Below are positions 8,520-17,000 of a stretch of DNA of 64,000 bases, one piece after another (within the stretch, counting starts at the first letter, position 1; each line of letters opens with the position of its first letter). The DNA comes from JANXQG01 sp963804375 (GTDB lineage Bacteria > Planctomycetota > Planctomycetia > Pirellulales > Thermoguttaceae): positions 372,001-436,000 of the forward strand of contig CAWDQE010000004.1 of assembly GCA_963804375.1 (NCBI GenBank), written 5' to 3'. Below the pieces are notes generated by a model that was not told the origin of the DNA, did no database searches, and was given only the letters and a program-made list of their open reading frames with translations. The translations under genes and the position numbers were made by a program.

Positions 8520-10202
8520 ATGCCAGTTCCGTCCGCCAAATTGACCAGTGCGTCTGCTGTCTCCCAGGGCGCGGAGACGGCGGTTTTCGTTCCGGGCTGC
8601 GGCATGCCCGGAAGCGGCTTCGACGAGGAACTCCGCCGATTGCTCCGCGGGCGCTTGCTCCTCGTCCATCTGCTGGCTCTCGCTCTCATTGTTCTGCTGG
8701 CCGCGATGATTCGCCTGACCCCGATGGCGGAACAAGAGGGGATCATTCAACCTCGCGAGAGTCACTTTTGGGCGCGGTTGGCCGCGCAATTCGCCGAGGC
8801 GGCGATCGGTACTTTCGCCTTGTCGTGGTTTTCGGGAATGACGCTTCGGTCGCTACGACTATGGGAATTGGCCTTCTTCATCACCTACGCCGCGGCGGCG
8901 GGGCTTAATCGCTTCGAAGTCCTGGCAAGTCCGATCGAAGGCGCAGCCGGGAACGTGCCGGCGCTAGCGATGGGCTTTAACGACTTGACCTCCCTGCAAG
9001 GGTTCATCATCCTCATCCTGGCCTACGGCGTGCTGATCCCCAACACACGGCGGCGCAGCCTGCTGCTGGTGGCCGTACTGACCGCCGTGCCGCTGGCGAT
9101 CATTCCCGCCGCGGCGGTCGCAAATCCGTTGCTGCGCGAAGGCCGCGTCCTCGCGCTGATCGCTCAAAGCGCGCTCTGCCTGACGTTCCCGGCGGCCATC
9201 GCGATTTTCGCCGCCTCCCGCGCGTTTGGTCTTCAGCGGCGGGCCTTCGAGGCCGAGCGGCGGGCCGAGCAAATCGACCAATACACGCTGAAGCGGAAAC
9301 TCGGCGAGGGCAGCATGGGGGAAGTTTGGCTCGCCGAGCACCGGCTCTTGAAGCGGCCCTGCGCCGTGAAGTTCATCCGTGGAGAATTGGCCGCGCACCC
9401 CGCCATCGCGGCCCGCTTCGCGCGGGAAGTGCAAGCCGTCACCGCCCTGACCCACCCTAACACGGTGCGGGTCTATGACTACGGTCGAGCCGCCGACGGC
9501 ACCTTCTACTTCGTGATGGAGTACCTTGATGGCCCGACGCTGGAGGAATTGGTTGGCCGGACCGGACCATTGCCGCCGGGCCGGGTCGTGTACCTGCTCC
9601 GGCAATTGTGCGGGGCGCTGGCCGAGGCGCATGCCGCGGGATTGGTCCACCGCGACCTGAAGCCGGGCAACGTGATCGTCGCCACGCTCGGCGGCCAACG
9701 GGACGTGGCAAAACTGCTTGACTTCGGGCTAGTTCAGGACCTGTCCGCCGACGCCGAGGGCCGACTGACCCGCACCGGCACGGTCCTGGGCACGCCCGAC
9801 TACATGTCCCCGGAGCAGGCGACGGGCGAGTTGGCCGTGGACGCGCGCGGCGACGTGTACGGACTCGCCGCCGTGGCGTTTTTCGCCCTCATCGGCCGCC
9901 CGCCGTTTCAGGGCAAGACCTTCGGCCAACTTCTCGCCGCGCACCGCTCGCAACCGCCGCCGGACATTTCCGAACTGCGGCCCGACGCGCCGGCCGACTT
10001 GTCCGCAGTCATCGCCCGCTGTCTGGCAAAAGACCCGGCCAATCGCTTCCCGACGGTCGCGGCCGTCGACCGCGCACTCGGCGAATGCCGCTGCGCCGCC
10101 GACTGGTCGGCAGAGCGGGCTGCCGAGTGGTGGCAGGCCGAATCGGGAAGTGGTAAACTCTCGCCGCCGAACAACCGGATTCAGTTGACCGGGTTGGCAT
10201 GA
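8520..10202 (+). CDS. membrane Ser/Thr protein kinase with N-terminal multi-span sensor
   Basis: The 560-residue protein has six hydrophobic segments between about residues 45 and 232, followed by a Hanks-type kinase: LGEGSMGEVW glycine loop at 261-270, lysine 284 in CAVKFI, HRD at 377-379, DFG at 401-403 and the SPEQATGE activation segment. The sensor precedes the kinase, the reverse of the usual PknB order. The ATG at 8520 has GAGG five bases upstream. An ATG at 8487 overlaps the stop of the VOC gene (TGATG) and is an alternative if translation is coupled. Position behind VOC and opposite marR suggests that all three respond to one stimulus, which is an inference. Confidence 0.88.
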   Translation: MPVPSAKLTSASAVSQGAETAVFVPGCGMPGSGFDEELRRLLRGRLLLVHLLALALIVLLAAMIRLTPMAEQEGIIQPRESHFWARLAAQFAEAAIGTFALSWFSGMTLRSLRLWELAFFITYAAAAGLNRFEVLASPIEGAAGNVPALAMGFNDLTSLQGFIILILAYGVLIPNTRRRSLLLVAVLTAVPLAIIPAAAVANPLLREGRVLALIAQSALCLTFPAAIAIFAASRAFGLQRRAFEAERRAEQIDQYTLKRKLGEGSMGEVWLAEHRLLKRPCAVKFIRGELAAHPAIAARFAREVQAVTALTHPNTVRVYDYGRAADGTFYFVMEYLDGPTLEELVGRTGPLPPGRVVYLLRQLCGALAEAHAAGLVHRDLKPGNVIVATLGGQRDVAKLLDFGLVQDLSADAEGRLTRTGTVLGTPDYMSPEQATGELAVDARGDVYGLAAVAFFALIGRPPFQGKTFGQLLAAHRSQPPPDISELRPDAPADLSAVIARCLAKDPANRFPTVAAVDRALGECRCAADWSAERAAEWWQAESGSGKLSPPNNRIQLTGLA

Positions 10203-10375
10203 ACGAAGGCTGGCTGCCGGAAGAGTATGTTGGCATTACCCACATCACTTCGCCTCGCAGCGGTGACGGCCTCGGCCTGATCGCCACGCAAGGCCCTCAC
10301 CGACGGTGGCCAGCGCCTTCTGGAGGCATCCGGGCGCGGCGGCCACCCGGCGTCTCGCTCGGCGTGGACGTTTAA
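10199..10375 (+). CDS. small overlapping open frame, uncertain
   Basis: An ATG overlaps the stop of the kinase gene (ATGA) and opens a 58-codon frame starting MNEGWLPEEYVGITH. The first twenty residues look protein-like. The rest is arginine/proline-rich and looks random, so this is either a truncated gene or chance. Confidence 0.25.
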   Translation: MNEGWLPEEYVGITHITSPRSGDGLGLIATQGPHRRWPAPSGGIRARRPPGVSLGVDV

Positions 10376-10411
10376 CTCTTGGCGGCTCTTTGTGCGGCGC
10401 GCTAATCCCTG

Positions 10412-11620
10412 CTACATGAACTTATTGGTCAGGTCCCTGACATCGTCAATGAACTTCTTGGCCAACTGGTCGGTCGGGCCCTTGGCTTCCTCCGACGAGT
10501 CGCCGATCAGCCGGCAGACGCGTTCGACCTGGCGGTGGGACTGGGCGATCTGCTCCGACACCTCGCGATAGATCACCATGATGAGGTTCCACTCCTCGCT
10601 GGCGATGGCCTCGAATTCCTCGTAGACCTTGGGCTTGCTCCTGAGCGAGTCGCGGATCTTGATCCGCTTGGCCTGGACGTTGCCCCGAGCGATGCGCCCG
10701 TGCGCGATCTCGGTGAGCGTTTTCTCCTCGAAGGTCATGATCTTGCCGTGCATCACCTGTACCAGTTCCAAGAGCTTGGTGTAAGGCGTGCCCTTGCCGA
10801 TGAGTTCCTTGAACCTGTCGCCGAGCACCTTGGTGTCGGTGCCGAACTTCTTGGCCGCCGGGATGAACGCCTTGATGTTCTCCTTCATCTTCCGATAATC
10901 AGCGATGAGGTCTTGCGCCAAATCGGCCGCCTCGCCGGTGCGACCCTTGGCGGCCTCTTCCAGCAGTTCCTCGGCCTTGACCCGGACCTTTTCGACCGCC
11001 TCTTCGAGCGTCGGCATCTTTTCCTTGATCGATTTGGCATTGGGCGGCAGGGGCACGTCCTCCGGCTTGACGCCCCAGTCCATAATCTGCTTGAAGGTGC
11101 GGATATAGGCCACGAAGCCGTCCTTCTGCGTGGCCTTCAGGCCATTGCGCACGACGCCGCGGAGGTCTTGCAGGCCGCTGGAGATCTTCTTGCTGTCCTT
11201 CAGGGCGCCGCTTTCCATGTCCTTGAGCATCTGGCCGGCGTCCTTAATAGCCTCGTCGACCTGCTTGGCCAACTCCTTGAGCGAGTCGTCGGCCTCCTTG
11301 CTGGCCTTGAGAAGGCCCAACTGCTTGCGCTCAGCGGCGAGTTGGCCGCTGGCCTTGTCACACTCCTGCTTCCAGGTCTTGAGTCTGGCGGCAGCGCCCT
11401 TCTTGTCGTCCTTGGCCTTTTTGACGGCGTCCTCAGCCTTGCCGATTGCCGTGCCCAGCGTGCCGACGGCGGCGATCATGTCGTCGTAGGCCTTGGGCGT
11501 GTCGGGCGATCCCTTGTTCGCCTTCGCAAAGGCGCGGATGGCCTCGCTAAGGCCGGTCTTCTTGACGCTGCCGGGGCGGATGCCGTCCCACAGCTTTTCG
11601 GTGATGGTGATGGAGATCAT
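10412..11620 (-). CDS. helical coiled-coil protein of unknown function
   Basis: The 402-residue product is almost entirely charged helix (K, E, D, A and L rich) with heptad-like patterns from about residue 45 to 400. It has no signal peptide, no cysteine pairs and no recognised catalytic motif. The start at 11620 (MISITITEKLWDG) has an AAAGG site about seven bases upstream. The frame remains open to 11785, but that extension lies inside the 104-bp repeat and is rejected. The C terminus ends DVRDLTNKFM. A promoter inside the repeat copy at 11702-11805 points at this gene. The next gene upstream on the same strand has an identical repeat, so the two may be co-expressed. Function is not recognised. 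Confidence 0.75.
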   Translation of the reverse strand: MISITITEKLWDGIRPGSVKKTGLSEAIRAFAKANKGSPDTPKAYDDMIAAVGTLGTAIGKAEDAVKKAKDDKKGAAARLKTWKQECDKASGQLAAERKQLGLLKASKEADDSLKELAKQVDEAIKDAGQMLKDMESGALKDSKKISSGLQDLRGVVRNGLKATQKDGFVAYIRTFKQIMDWGVKPEDVPLPPNAKSIKEKMPTLEEAVEKVRVKAEELLEEAAKGRTGEAADLAQDLIADYRKMKENIKAFIPAAKKFGTDTKVLGDRFKELIGKGTPYTKLLELVQVMHGKIMTFEEKTLTEIAHGRIARGNVQAKRIKIRDSLRSKPKVYEEFEAIASEEWNLIMVIYREVSEQIAQSHRQVERVCRLIGDSSEEAKGPTDQLAKKFIDDVRDLTNKFM

Positions 11621-11701
11621 AGAACAGCCTTTCTGCCATTGAGGTGACGAAACAGCCAAATCTTCCCTGAATCTGTGACGAATTCTTCTTGGAAACTGCG
11701 A

Positions 11702-11805
11702 AAGAGGACTTGTTCTTGCGAACGAAATGGAGTCGATCGCAATCCTCTTCGGCTCGATTATTGCATAGCGCCGCCGCAATGCCAAGAAGGACGGGGCGAG
11801 CGTTT
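11702..11805. repeat. 104-bp direct repeat, copy 1
   Basis: This block is identical, base for base, to 13311-13414, 1,609 bp away. It ends 81 bp upstream of the coiled-coil gene start and carries a promoter-like pair reading toward that gene. Confidence 0.9.
11757..11785 (-). promoter_or_regulatory. predicted promoter inside repeat copy 1
   Basis: On the minus strand TTGGCA (11785-11780) and AATAAT (11762-11757) are separated by 17 bp. Each matches the sigma70 consensus in five of six positions. The leader to the start at 11620 would be about 130 nt. Confidence 0.55.
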
Positions 11806-11855
11806 GCTGGGGAGAAGAAGCGGGGGTGATTGTACCACTCCTGCTGAATTTCGCC

Positions 11856-13115
11856 TCATCCCGGCGGTCCGTCCAACGCGGCGACCGCGGCGCTGACCTT
11901 TGCCTGCAGCTTCTCGGCCGCGATCACGATGAGCCGGCCCGTCCGGGCGTCGAAAGCGAACCGTGCCTCGGCCTTTTCGTGATTGACGACGACAAACTGC
12001 GACCGGAGCTTTGCGACGAGTTGCTCGCCGCCAGCCTGCCGGACCTGGTAGACGCGGATCGGTTGCTCGCCGTCGCTCTGTTTAGCCCCGTCCTTGTCGG
12101 CGGACTGCACGTCGAGCAACTCAACGACCTTGGCGATCTGTTTCTGATGCTCGCGTGAAGCGATGGCGATCAGCGACCGCGTGCGGGCATCGTAGCCGAA
12201 CCGCGCGTAGGCGACTTGATGGTTGACCACGAGGAACAGCGACCGCAGGACCCCTGCGGCCGCATCGCCGTCCGCGTGCCGGATCGGGTAAGCCACGACC
12301 AACGGCTCCGGCGCACTGCCCTCGACGGCCTTTGCGGGCGGGTTCTCCGGCGGATCCACGAGCGCGAGCACGCGGGCGACCTCGGCTTGATGTTCGGGGG
12401 AAGCCACCACAATCAACGAATCGACCGGTTGGGTTTCTTCGAACTCGAAAGTGGCGTAAGGGTGCGCCTGGTCCACGACGATGAACAGCGATCGGAGCAG
12501 CGAGACGACCTGATCGCCGTCGGCCTTTTTGAGTGTGTAGAACGTGGTAGGCCGCTGCGGGTCATGGGCGAGGGGGATGGCGGAGAGGGGCGGCAAGGGC
12601 GGCAAGCCCCGGCGGATCTCCTGCCGCGTGAGCTCGGGGCTCCAGGCAACCGCCAACGCGGCCTCCTTGTCGCCGGCCGCGGGACGCCAGGCTACTCCAA
12701 TTCGGACCGCCTCCCAGGGCCCGGCCGGCAGCCAAACCCCGAAGGTCGCCGAGGTCTTCGCCGCAAACTCAACGTCATCGATCCCCGTGCCGCAATCCCA
12801 CATGATCGGATGCTGCTGCCATTTTCCGGCCTGTTTCAACTCGATGCGGTAAATGGGTATCATCTGCCCCTTGGGGATTGGCGGGGCAAAGGAATCGGGC
12901 CGGTAGCCGAGATACCGCAACATTTGCGTGCCCGGATTCGAGACCTCGACGGCCAGCGAGAAACCCTTTGCTTCCCCCACCGTCTGGCGGCCCGCCACGT
13001 GCAGGCGCAGCTCGGGGGCCGCTTGCTTGGCAGGTGGAGATTCCGCAAGGGCAGTGTAAAAACTGAAACAGTAGCCCACCATCAACAGCGCAAACGACAC
13101 GAATCGGCGATACAT
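11856..13115 (-). CDS. secreted protein with three secretin-N (NolW-like) repeats
   Basis: The 419-residue protein has a signal peptide (about residues 1-25, ending ALAES) and a first domain to about residue 180 that looks like a beta-sandwich of the kind found in planctomycete exported proteins. Three homologous modules follow at about residues 191-254, 275-335 and 353-415. Each has the order 'Y.L..ADG..V...LRS.F.VV', an 'A.F.FDARTRSLIVIAS' strand pair, and a closing helix ending in LLD or ALD. This is the pattern of the ring-building N domains of secretins. No secretin pore domain follows, so the protein may form a periplasmic ring or scaffold or bind a partner. An identical 104-bp repeat with a promoter lies upstream. 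Confidence 0.75.
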   Translation of the reverse strand: MYRRFVSFALLMVGYCFSFYTALAESPPAKQAAPELRLHVAGRQTVGEAKGFSLAVEVSNPGTQMLRYLGYRPDSFAPPIPKGQMIPIYRIELKQAGKWQQHPIMWDCGTGIDDVEFAAKTSATFGVWLPAGPWEAVRIGVAWRPAAGDKEAALAVAWSPELTRQEIRRGLPPLPPLSAIPLAHDPQRPTTFYTLKKADGDQVVSLLRSLFIVVDQAHPYATFEFEETQPVDSLIVVASPEHQAEVARVLALVDPPENPPAKAVEGSAPEPLVVAYPIRHADGDAAAGVLRSLFLVVNHQVAYARFGYDARTRSLIAIASREHQKQIAKVVELLDVQSADKDGAKQSDGEQPIRVYQVRQAGGEQLVAKLRSQFVVVNHEKAEARFAFDARTGRLIVIAAEKLQAKVSAAVAALDGPPG

Positions 13116-13310
13116 ATGTCACCTGCTAAAGGTTCAACGGCTGAGGAACATAGTGTTGATTAAGACGTTGGACGGCGGCAAGAAGTTCCCAGCCTTGTCG
13201 GAAAATCGGCTGCCGAGTGGGCGGATGGGCCGAACGGCAGAAAAGGAGCTTTGATGGAACGACGAACCGACGCGACCGCAGTCATACGCACAATCGTCGC
13301 ACGAGCTCAG

Positions 13311-13414
13311 AAGAGGACTTGTTCTTGCGAACGAAATGGAGTCGATCGCAATCCTCTTCGGCTCGATTATTGCATAGCGCCGCCGCAATGCCAAGAAGGA
13401 CGGGGCGAGCGTTT
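13311..13414. repeat. 104-bp direct repeat, copy 2
   Basis: Identical to 11702-11805. It lies 195 bp upstream of the start of the secretin-N-repeat gene and abuts a fragment of an autotransporter-repeat protein at 13414. Confidence 0.9.
13366..13394 (-). promoter_or_regulatory. predicted promoter inside repeat copy 2
   Basis: TTGGCA (13394-13389) and AATAAT (13371-13366) with a 17-bp spacer read toward the secretin-N-repeat gene. It is the same element as in copy 1. Confidence 0.5.
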
Positions 13415-13550
13415 TGGCGAAGGCCGGCCCTGGCACGCTGATCCTCAGCGGCACGGGCACTTACACCGGCGGCACGCTGGTCGTTGCCTCCGACACCGCT
13501 CTGCCCTACGGGACGGCCCTGGTCGTTGTCGAGGGCGGATCGGCTGCCCG
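13414..13550 (+). pseudogene. autotransporter-associated beta-strand repeat fragment
   Basis: The frame encodes AKAGPGTLILSGTGTYTGGT and then LVVASDTAL, a close match to the PF12951 repeat pattern (GxGTLxLsGxxTYtGGTxv). It holds one repeat only, has no start, and loses sense after about 45 codons. It is a scrap of a large surface protein joined to the end of repeat copy 2. Confidence 0.65.
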
Positions 13551-14078
13551 CAGGCCGCACTTTGCGAGTCTTCTCGTTCAGCACTACGTTGGGCACGGTC
13601 TACATCCCGTCGCGAAGCTCCCGCACGTTGGCGCAGGACCACCCCGTGGGGCATCGCAGCAGGCTGCAATCATAGATGGCCAATGGTTCCGGTGGATTCA
13701 TTGCTGCACTCCCGATGGATTCTATTTCAGGCGGCCGCGCTCCGGACACTCCCCGAGATGATTGGCCGGCATGACACAAACGTGTTATGACAGGGCCGCG
13801 CCGAATGCCCTTGCCAACCCGAAGGCGGCGAAAAGAGGCCGGATAGGGAAACCCACGGAGCCCTCGCTCACTCGAGCGGCGTACCATGGCCCTCTCCTGC
13901 CCGGCCAGTTCCGGCGTCCTCAACGCCTGCCGACATCTTGAACAGTTACCTTGTTGTTGACACGGCTTTGCGTCCACGCGAAAATCAGGAACATTGTGAA
14001 AGATCAAAACTCATATCCGTAGTTAGCCCATCGGACGGTATCGCCAAGCACGATGGGTTGTGTAGAAAGCTGACGGTC

Positions 14079-15483
14079 ATGCATCGCAAACATCCACCTG
14101 GCCCGGTCAATTTTAATGCGGGCATTGGACTCACTTGGCGGCATGGGGTCAGCTTGTGGTGGAACCCGATTCGCTATGCAACGTGGCTAGGCCATACCTA
14201 CGGCGATCTGGCGTTCTTTCGGGTTTTTACGCGTCGCCTGTATCTAGTGAACGGGCCGGAACTGATTCGTGATGTGCTGGTGGCAAAGGAAAAGAGTTTT
14301 CGCAAGCATGACCGCTCGCGCAAGGTGCTGGGCAGTGGGTTTGGCAACGGACTGATTCTGAGCGAAGGGCCGGCCTGGCTGCGGCAGCGACTGGCCTTGC
14401 AGCCGATCTTTCACCATCAGATGATGGAGCATTATGCGCAAATCACGGTCGTGCGCACGCGGCAGTTGATCGACGCCTGGCGCGGGCGGGAACGCGTCGA
14501 ACTGGACCACGATATGACGCGGCTGGCGCTGACGATTATCGGTGAGGCGCTGTTCAGTGCGGACCTTTCCGAGCGGGCTGCCCATTTCGCGCGGCTGGCG
14601 TTTGAGCTGTCGCGCATTTATGCGGGCGAGGAGTACAACTGGTTCGTTCTGCCCGATTGGTTTCCGCTGCGTGGCAAACGGCGGAAGCGGGCGATTGTGG
14701 CGGAGTTTCGTGGGTTGATGCGGGAGTTGATGGCAGAGCGGCGGGCAGCGAGCTCGCGGCCGGATGACTTGCTGGAGATTCTGCTCCGCGCGATCGATCG
14801 CCCGGAGAGCGAAGGCGGCATGTTGGAGGCCCAAGCCGTGGACGAGGCGATGACGCTATTCAACGGCGGGTATCATTCTAGTTCGATGGGGCTGACATGG
14901 CTGCTCTTTGAACTGGCCAAACATCCGGAGATTTGCCGCCGCGTGCGCGCGGAAGCCGATGCGGTGCTCGCGGGCCGGGACGCGACGATCGCTGATCTGT
15001 CCGCGCTGCGTTATACAGCGATGGTGGTGAAGGAAGGGCTGCGACTCTGGCCGCCGGCCTGGGAGATGTTTGCGCGAGAACGTAGAAGACGTGGAGCTGG
15101 GCGGATACCAGATCGCCAAGGGCGGCATGTTCTTAATATATCCGTTCGTTACCCAGCGCGACATGCGGTTCTTTCCCGATCCGCTGCGATTCGATCCTGA
15201 GCGTTTCTCGCCCGAGCGGGACCAGGCAATTCCGCCGTTTGCGTACTTTCCGTTCGGCCGCGGCCCGCACGCTTGTATTGGGGCGGCGTTTGCATCGATG
15301 GAGATCACGCTCGTTTTGGCGACGTTGGTTCAGCACATCGAATGGCGTCTCGCACCCGGACAACCGGCCGAGGTGCAGCCCAAGCCGCGAGTGGCGATCC
15401 GACCGGCAGAGCCGATTTGGATTCAGCCGCAGCGGCGCATTGCGGCGGCGACGCCTACGGCCACGGGAGATTTCTCCTTGTAG
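14079..15483 (+). CDS. cytochrome P450, frameshifted
   Basis: The two parts (14079 to about 15080, and about 15081 to 15483 in the next frame) together give a full P450 of about 468 residues. The first frame holds the helix C region, the I helix as NGGYHSSSMGLTW and the ExxR motif (EGLRLWPP). The second frame begins within VEDVELGGYQI and holds the haem loop FPFGRGPHACIG with its cysteine ligand. The shift lies between about 15075 and 15085 and needs one extra or two missing bases. The I helix lacks the usual AGxET/DT acid-threonine pair, having GYHSSS instead. The ATG at 14079 was chosen because the P450-like sequence HPPGPV starts there. Haem thiolate oxygenase role is secure. Substrate is unknown. 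Confidence 0.82.
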
Positions 15484-15558
15484 GTCCACCCTGAACATTA
15501 TTCCTGCCAGAAGCCGAAAGCGAGAGGCTCGCCCGCCGTCATTCCATGACGGCTCCCT

Positions 15559-16254
15559 CTACCACACGCCAGGCATCAGCCGGTATGGAACCCGACCAGC
15601 ATACTCCTTGTACCCTTCGAGCTCTGCGTACAGCATGCGGTCCTCCAAGGCCGTTCTTACGACCAGGACCAGCGAAGCGATTGCGGCTGGAATTAGTGCC
15701 CAGAATGATCCCAATGCCAGGGGAAAACCAACGTACAAGAAGAAGGCGGCGACATAGAAAGGATGACGCACGATGGCGTATGGGCCAGTATCGACAACGC
15801 TGTGCCCACGCTCCGTCTGGATGCGGACGCCCGGTTCGGCGAACTTGTTGACGCCCTGTACCCAAACAGAACCGACCATCCCAATCGAGAGGAGAACGTA
15901 ACCGAGAACGATAAGCCACATTGGCACGGAACACCAATGAAACCGGCTATCCAGCCCCGCCACCGACAAGATCGCCAAGAACGAAGCGATTAGGAACAAC
16001 AATATAACCTTGTCCCAGCCCTTCGTTCCCGCATGAATCTCGCTACGGGCAACAAAGATTTCCGGATTGGTTCGCCAGAGGTAGGGGACGCTTAGGACCG
16101 TCAGGAAAAGGAAGACCAACAGGAAAACCCATCCCTTCGTCCATCCGATCCCACCGGGGAGGAAGATCGCCACGGCGAAGAGGAACATGAATAGGCTGAA
16201 CCAACGAACCGTCCGACGAAACGCAGCCCTCGTCAATTGTCCGACATCGTTCAT
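15559..16254 (-). CDS. isoprenylcysteine methyltransferase-like membrane protein
   Basis: The 231-residue protein has five or six membrane spans. The C-terminal third holds the ICMT/PEMT signature: VVDTGPYAIVRHPFYVA, a hydrophobic pair, then an ED...E.L.GY.EY segment and RVPYRLMPGVW. These residues form the S-adenosylmethionine pocket in the family. Bacterial members methylate phospholipids or isoprenoid-like thiols, or have unknown substrates. The ATG at 16254 (MNDVGQ) was chosen over the frame's upstream ATG at 16296 because the next, divergent gene starts at 16333. The gene ends 76 bp after the convergent P450. Confidence 0.8.
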   Translation of the reverse strand: MNDVGQLTRAAFRRTVRWFSLFMFLFAVAIFLPGGIGWTKGWVFLLVFLFLTVLSVPYLWRTNPEIFVARSEIHAGTKGWDKVILLFLIASFLAILSVAGLDSRFHWCSVPMWLIVLGYVLLSIGMVGSVWVQGVNKFAEPGVRIQTERGHSVVDTGPYAIVRHPFYVAAFFLYVGFPLALGSFWALIPAAIASLVLVVRTALEDRMLYAELEGYKEYAGRVPYRLMPGVW

Positions 16255-16332
16255 GGCATGGCTACTCGACTTTACCACAATCTTACCGCATTGCATGGAG
16301 CATTGGTAGTTTCCACCCTGGGAGACCAGCCA

Positions 16333-16677
16333 ATGGAACGCAGGCGAATACAGACCGAGCCGTCACCTGCGGGCGCAAGTACCAGCGTCCGCGACCCGAA
16401 GGGCCGGTGGCAGCCAGGCAACAGGGCGGGGCGCGGTAACCCGCTGGCGAAACAGGTCCAGGCAATCCGTGTTGCCCTCGTGAGCGCGATCAACGTGGAG
16501 GACATTCAGGCCGTCGTCCAGGCGCTGCTCAAGAATGCCAAGAAGGGCGACGTTGTCGCGGCCAAGATCATTTTTGAACGCACCGCCGAGCCTGGGGCGG
16601 CGTTGGACTTCGACCTGCGTTTGACGGAGTTGGAAAATCAGGTTCTCGAATCATACAATAAGGGGAGGGACACATGA
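16333..16677 (+). CDS. DUF5681-like phage/mobile-type small protein
   Basis: The 114-residue product has the basic, glycine-rich motif PKGRWQPGNRAGRGNP near its N terminus followed by a helical region (ALLKNAKKGDVVAAKIIFER). This is the pattern of DUF5681 proteins, often found near phage packaging genes but also as lone copies in planctomycete genomes. The ATG at 16333 fits the family start. The stop overlaps the next start by four bases (ATGA), so the two are co-translated. A DNA-binding role is possible but not shown. Confidence 0.65.
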   Translation: MERRRIQTEPSPAGASTSVRDPKGRWQPGNRAGRGNPLAKQVQAIRVALVSAINVEDIQAVVQALLKNAKKGDVVAAKIIFERTAEPGAALDFDLRLTELENQVLESYNKGRDT

Positions 16678-17000
16678 TACGAAGACGGTTGACGAGCACG
16701 AAAGGGTCGGAGGGCGACTCCACCCAGCCACGGCGACGCCGGATATCGAGGATTCCGTCCGCATCGATACCGCAGGACGAGCGCGATCCCCAGCTTGCTG
16801 AACTCCGCGCGAACTTTCGGGCCGAGGGGGCACGGCTTCGGGACGCCATTCGCCGAGAAATCGGTGGCGATGTCCTGCCGCTTGTGCATGAGTCGCTCGG
16901 AAATATGAGCAGTAAAGCCCGCGGGCGGCTTCTATCGTTTCTCGGCCATCGCACGAACAGGTCGCTGGAAAACATTCAAAAAGAAATGGGGATCGAATGA
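16674..17000 (+). CDS. hypothetical protein coupled to the DUF5681-like gene
   Basis: The 108-residue protein has a very basic N terminus (RRRRISR) and a helical C-terminal half ending LENIQKEMGIE. I recognise no domain. It overlaps the DUF5681-like gene (ATGA) at its start and the GH32 gene (ATGATG) at its end, so three frames are linked by overlaps. Pairing with DUF5681-like genes argues for a mobile-element origin. Confidence 0.6.
   Translation: MIRRRLTSTKGSEGDSTQPRRRRISRIPSASIPQDERDPQLAELRANFRAEGARLRDAIRREIGGDVLPLVHESLGNMSSKARGRLLSFLGHRTNRSLENIQKEMGIE

Larger units (their letters stand above)
13116..14078. other. gene-poor stretch with repeat and surface-protein scrap
   Basis: Besides repeat copy 2 (13311-13414) and a short autotransporter-repeat fragment directly after it, I see no intact gene. 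A TTGACA at 13958-13963 could be the -35 of a weak P450 promoter with GAAAAT 17 bp later. Confidence 0.5.

Noticed and set aside
10199..10375. 58-codon frame overlapping the kinase stop as a toxin or small regulator
   Set aside because: Only the N terminus looks protein-like; the remainder is arginine/proline-rich. Listed as a feature at low confidence only.
11621..11785. Extending the coiled-coil protein by 55 residues upstream
   Set aside because: The extension lies mostly in the 104-bp repeat, which is followed by different sequence in its other copy, and the ATG at 11620 has a ribosome site.
13938..14078. Starting the P450 at the TTG at 13938
   Set aside because: The 47 extra residues have no P450 character and the ATG at 14079 is directly before the usual proline-rich start.
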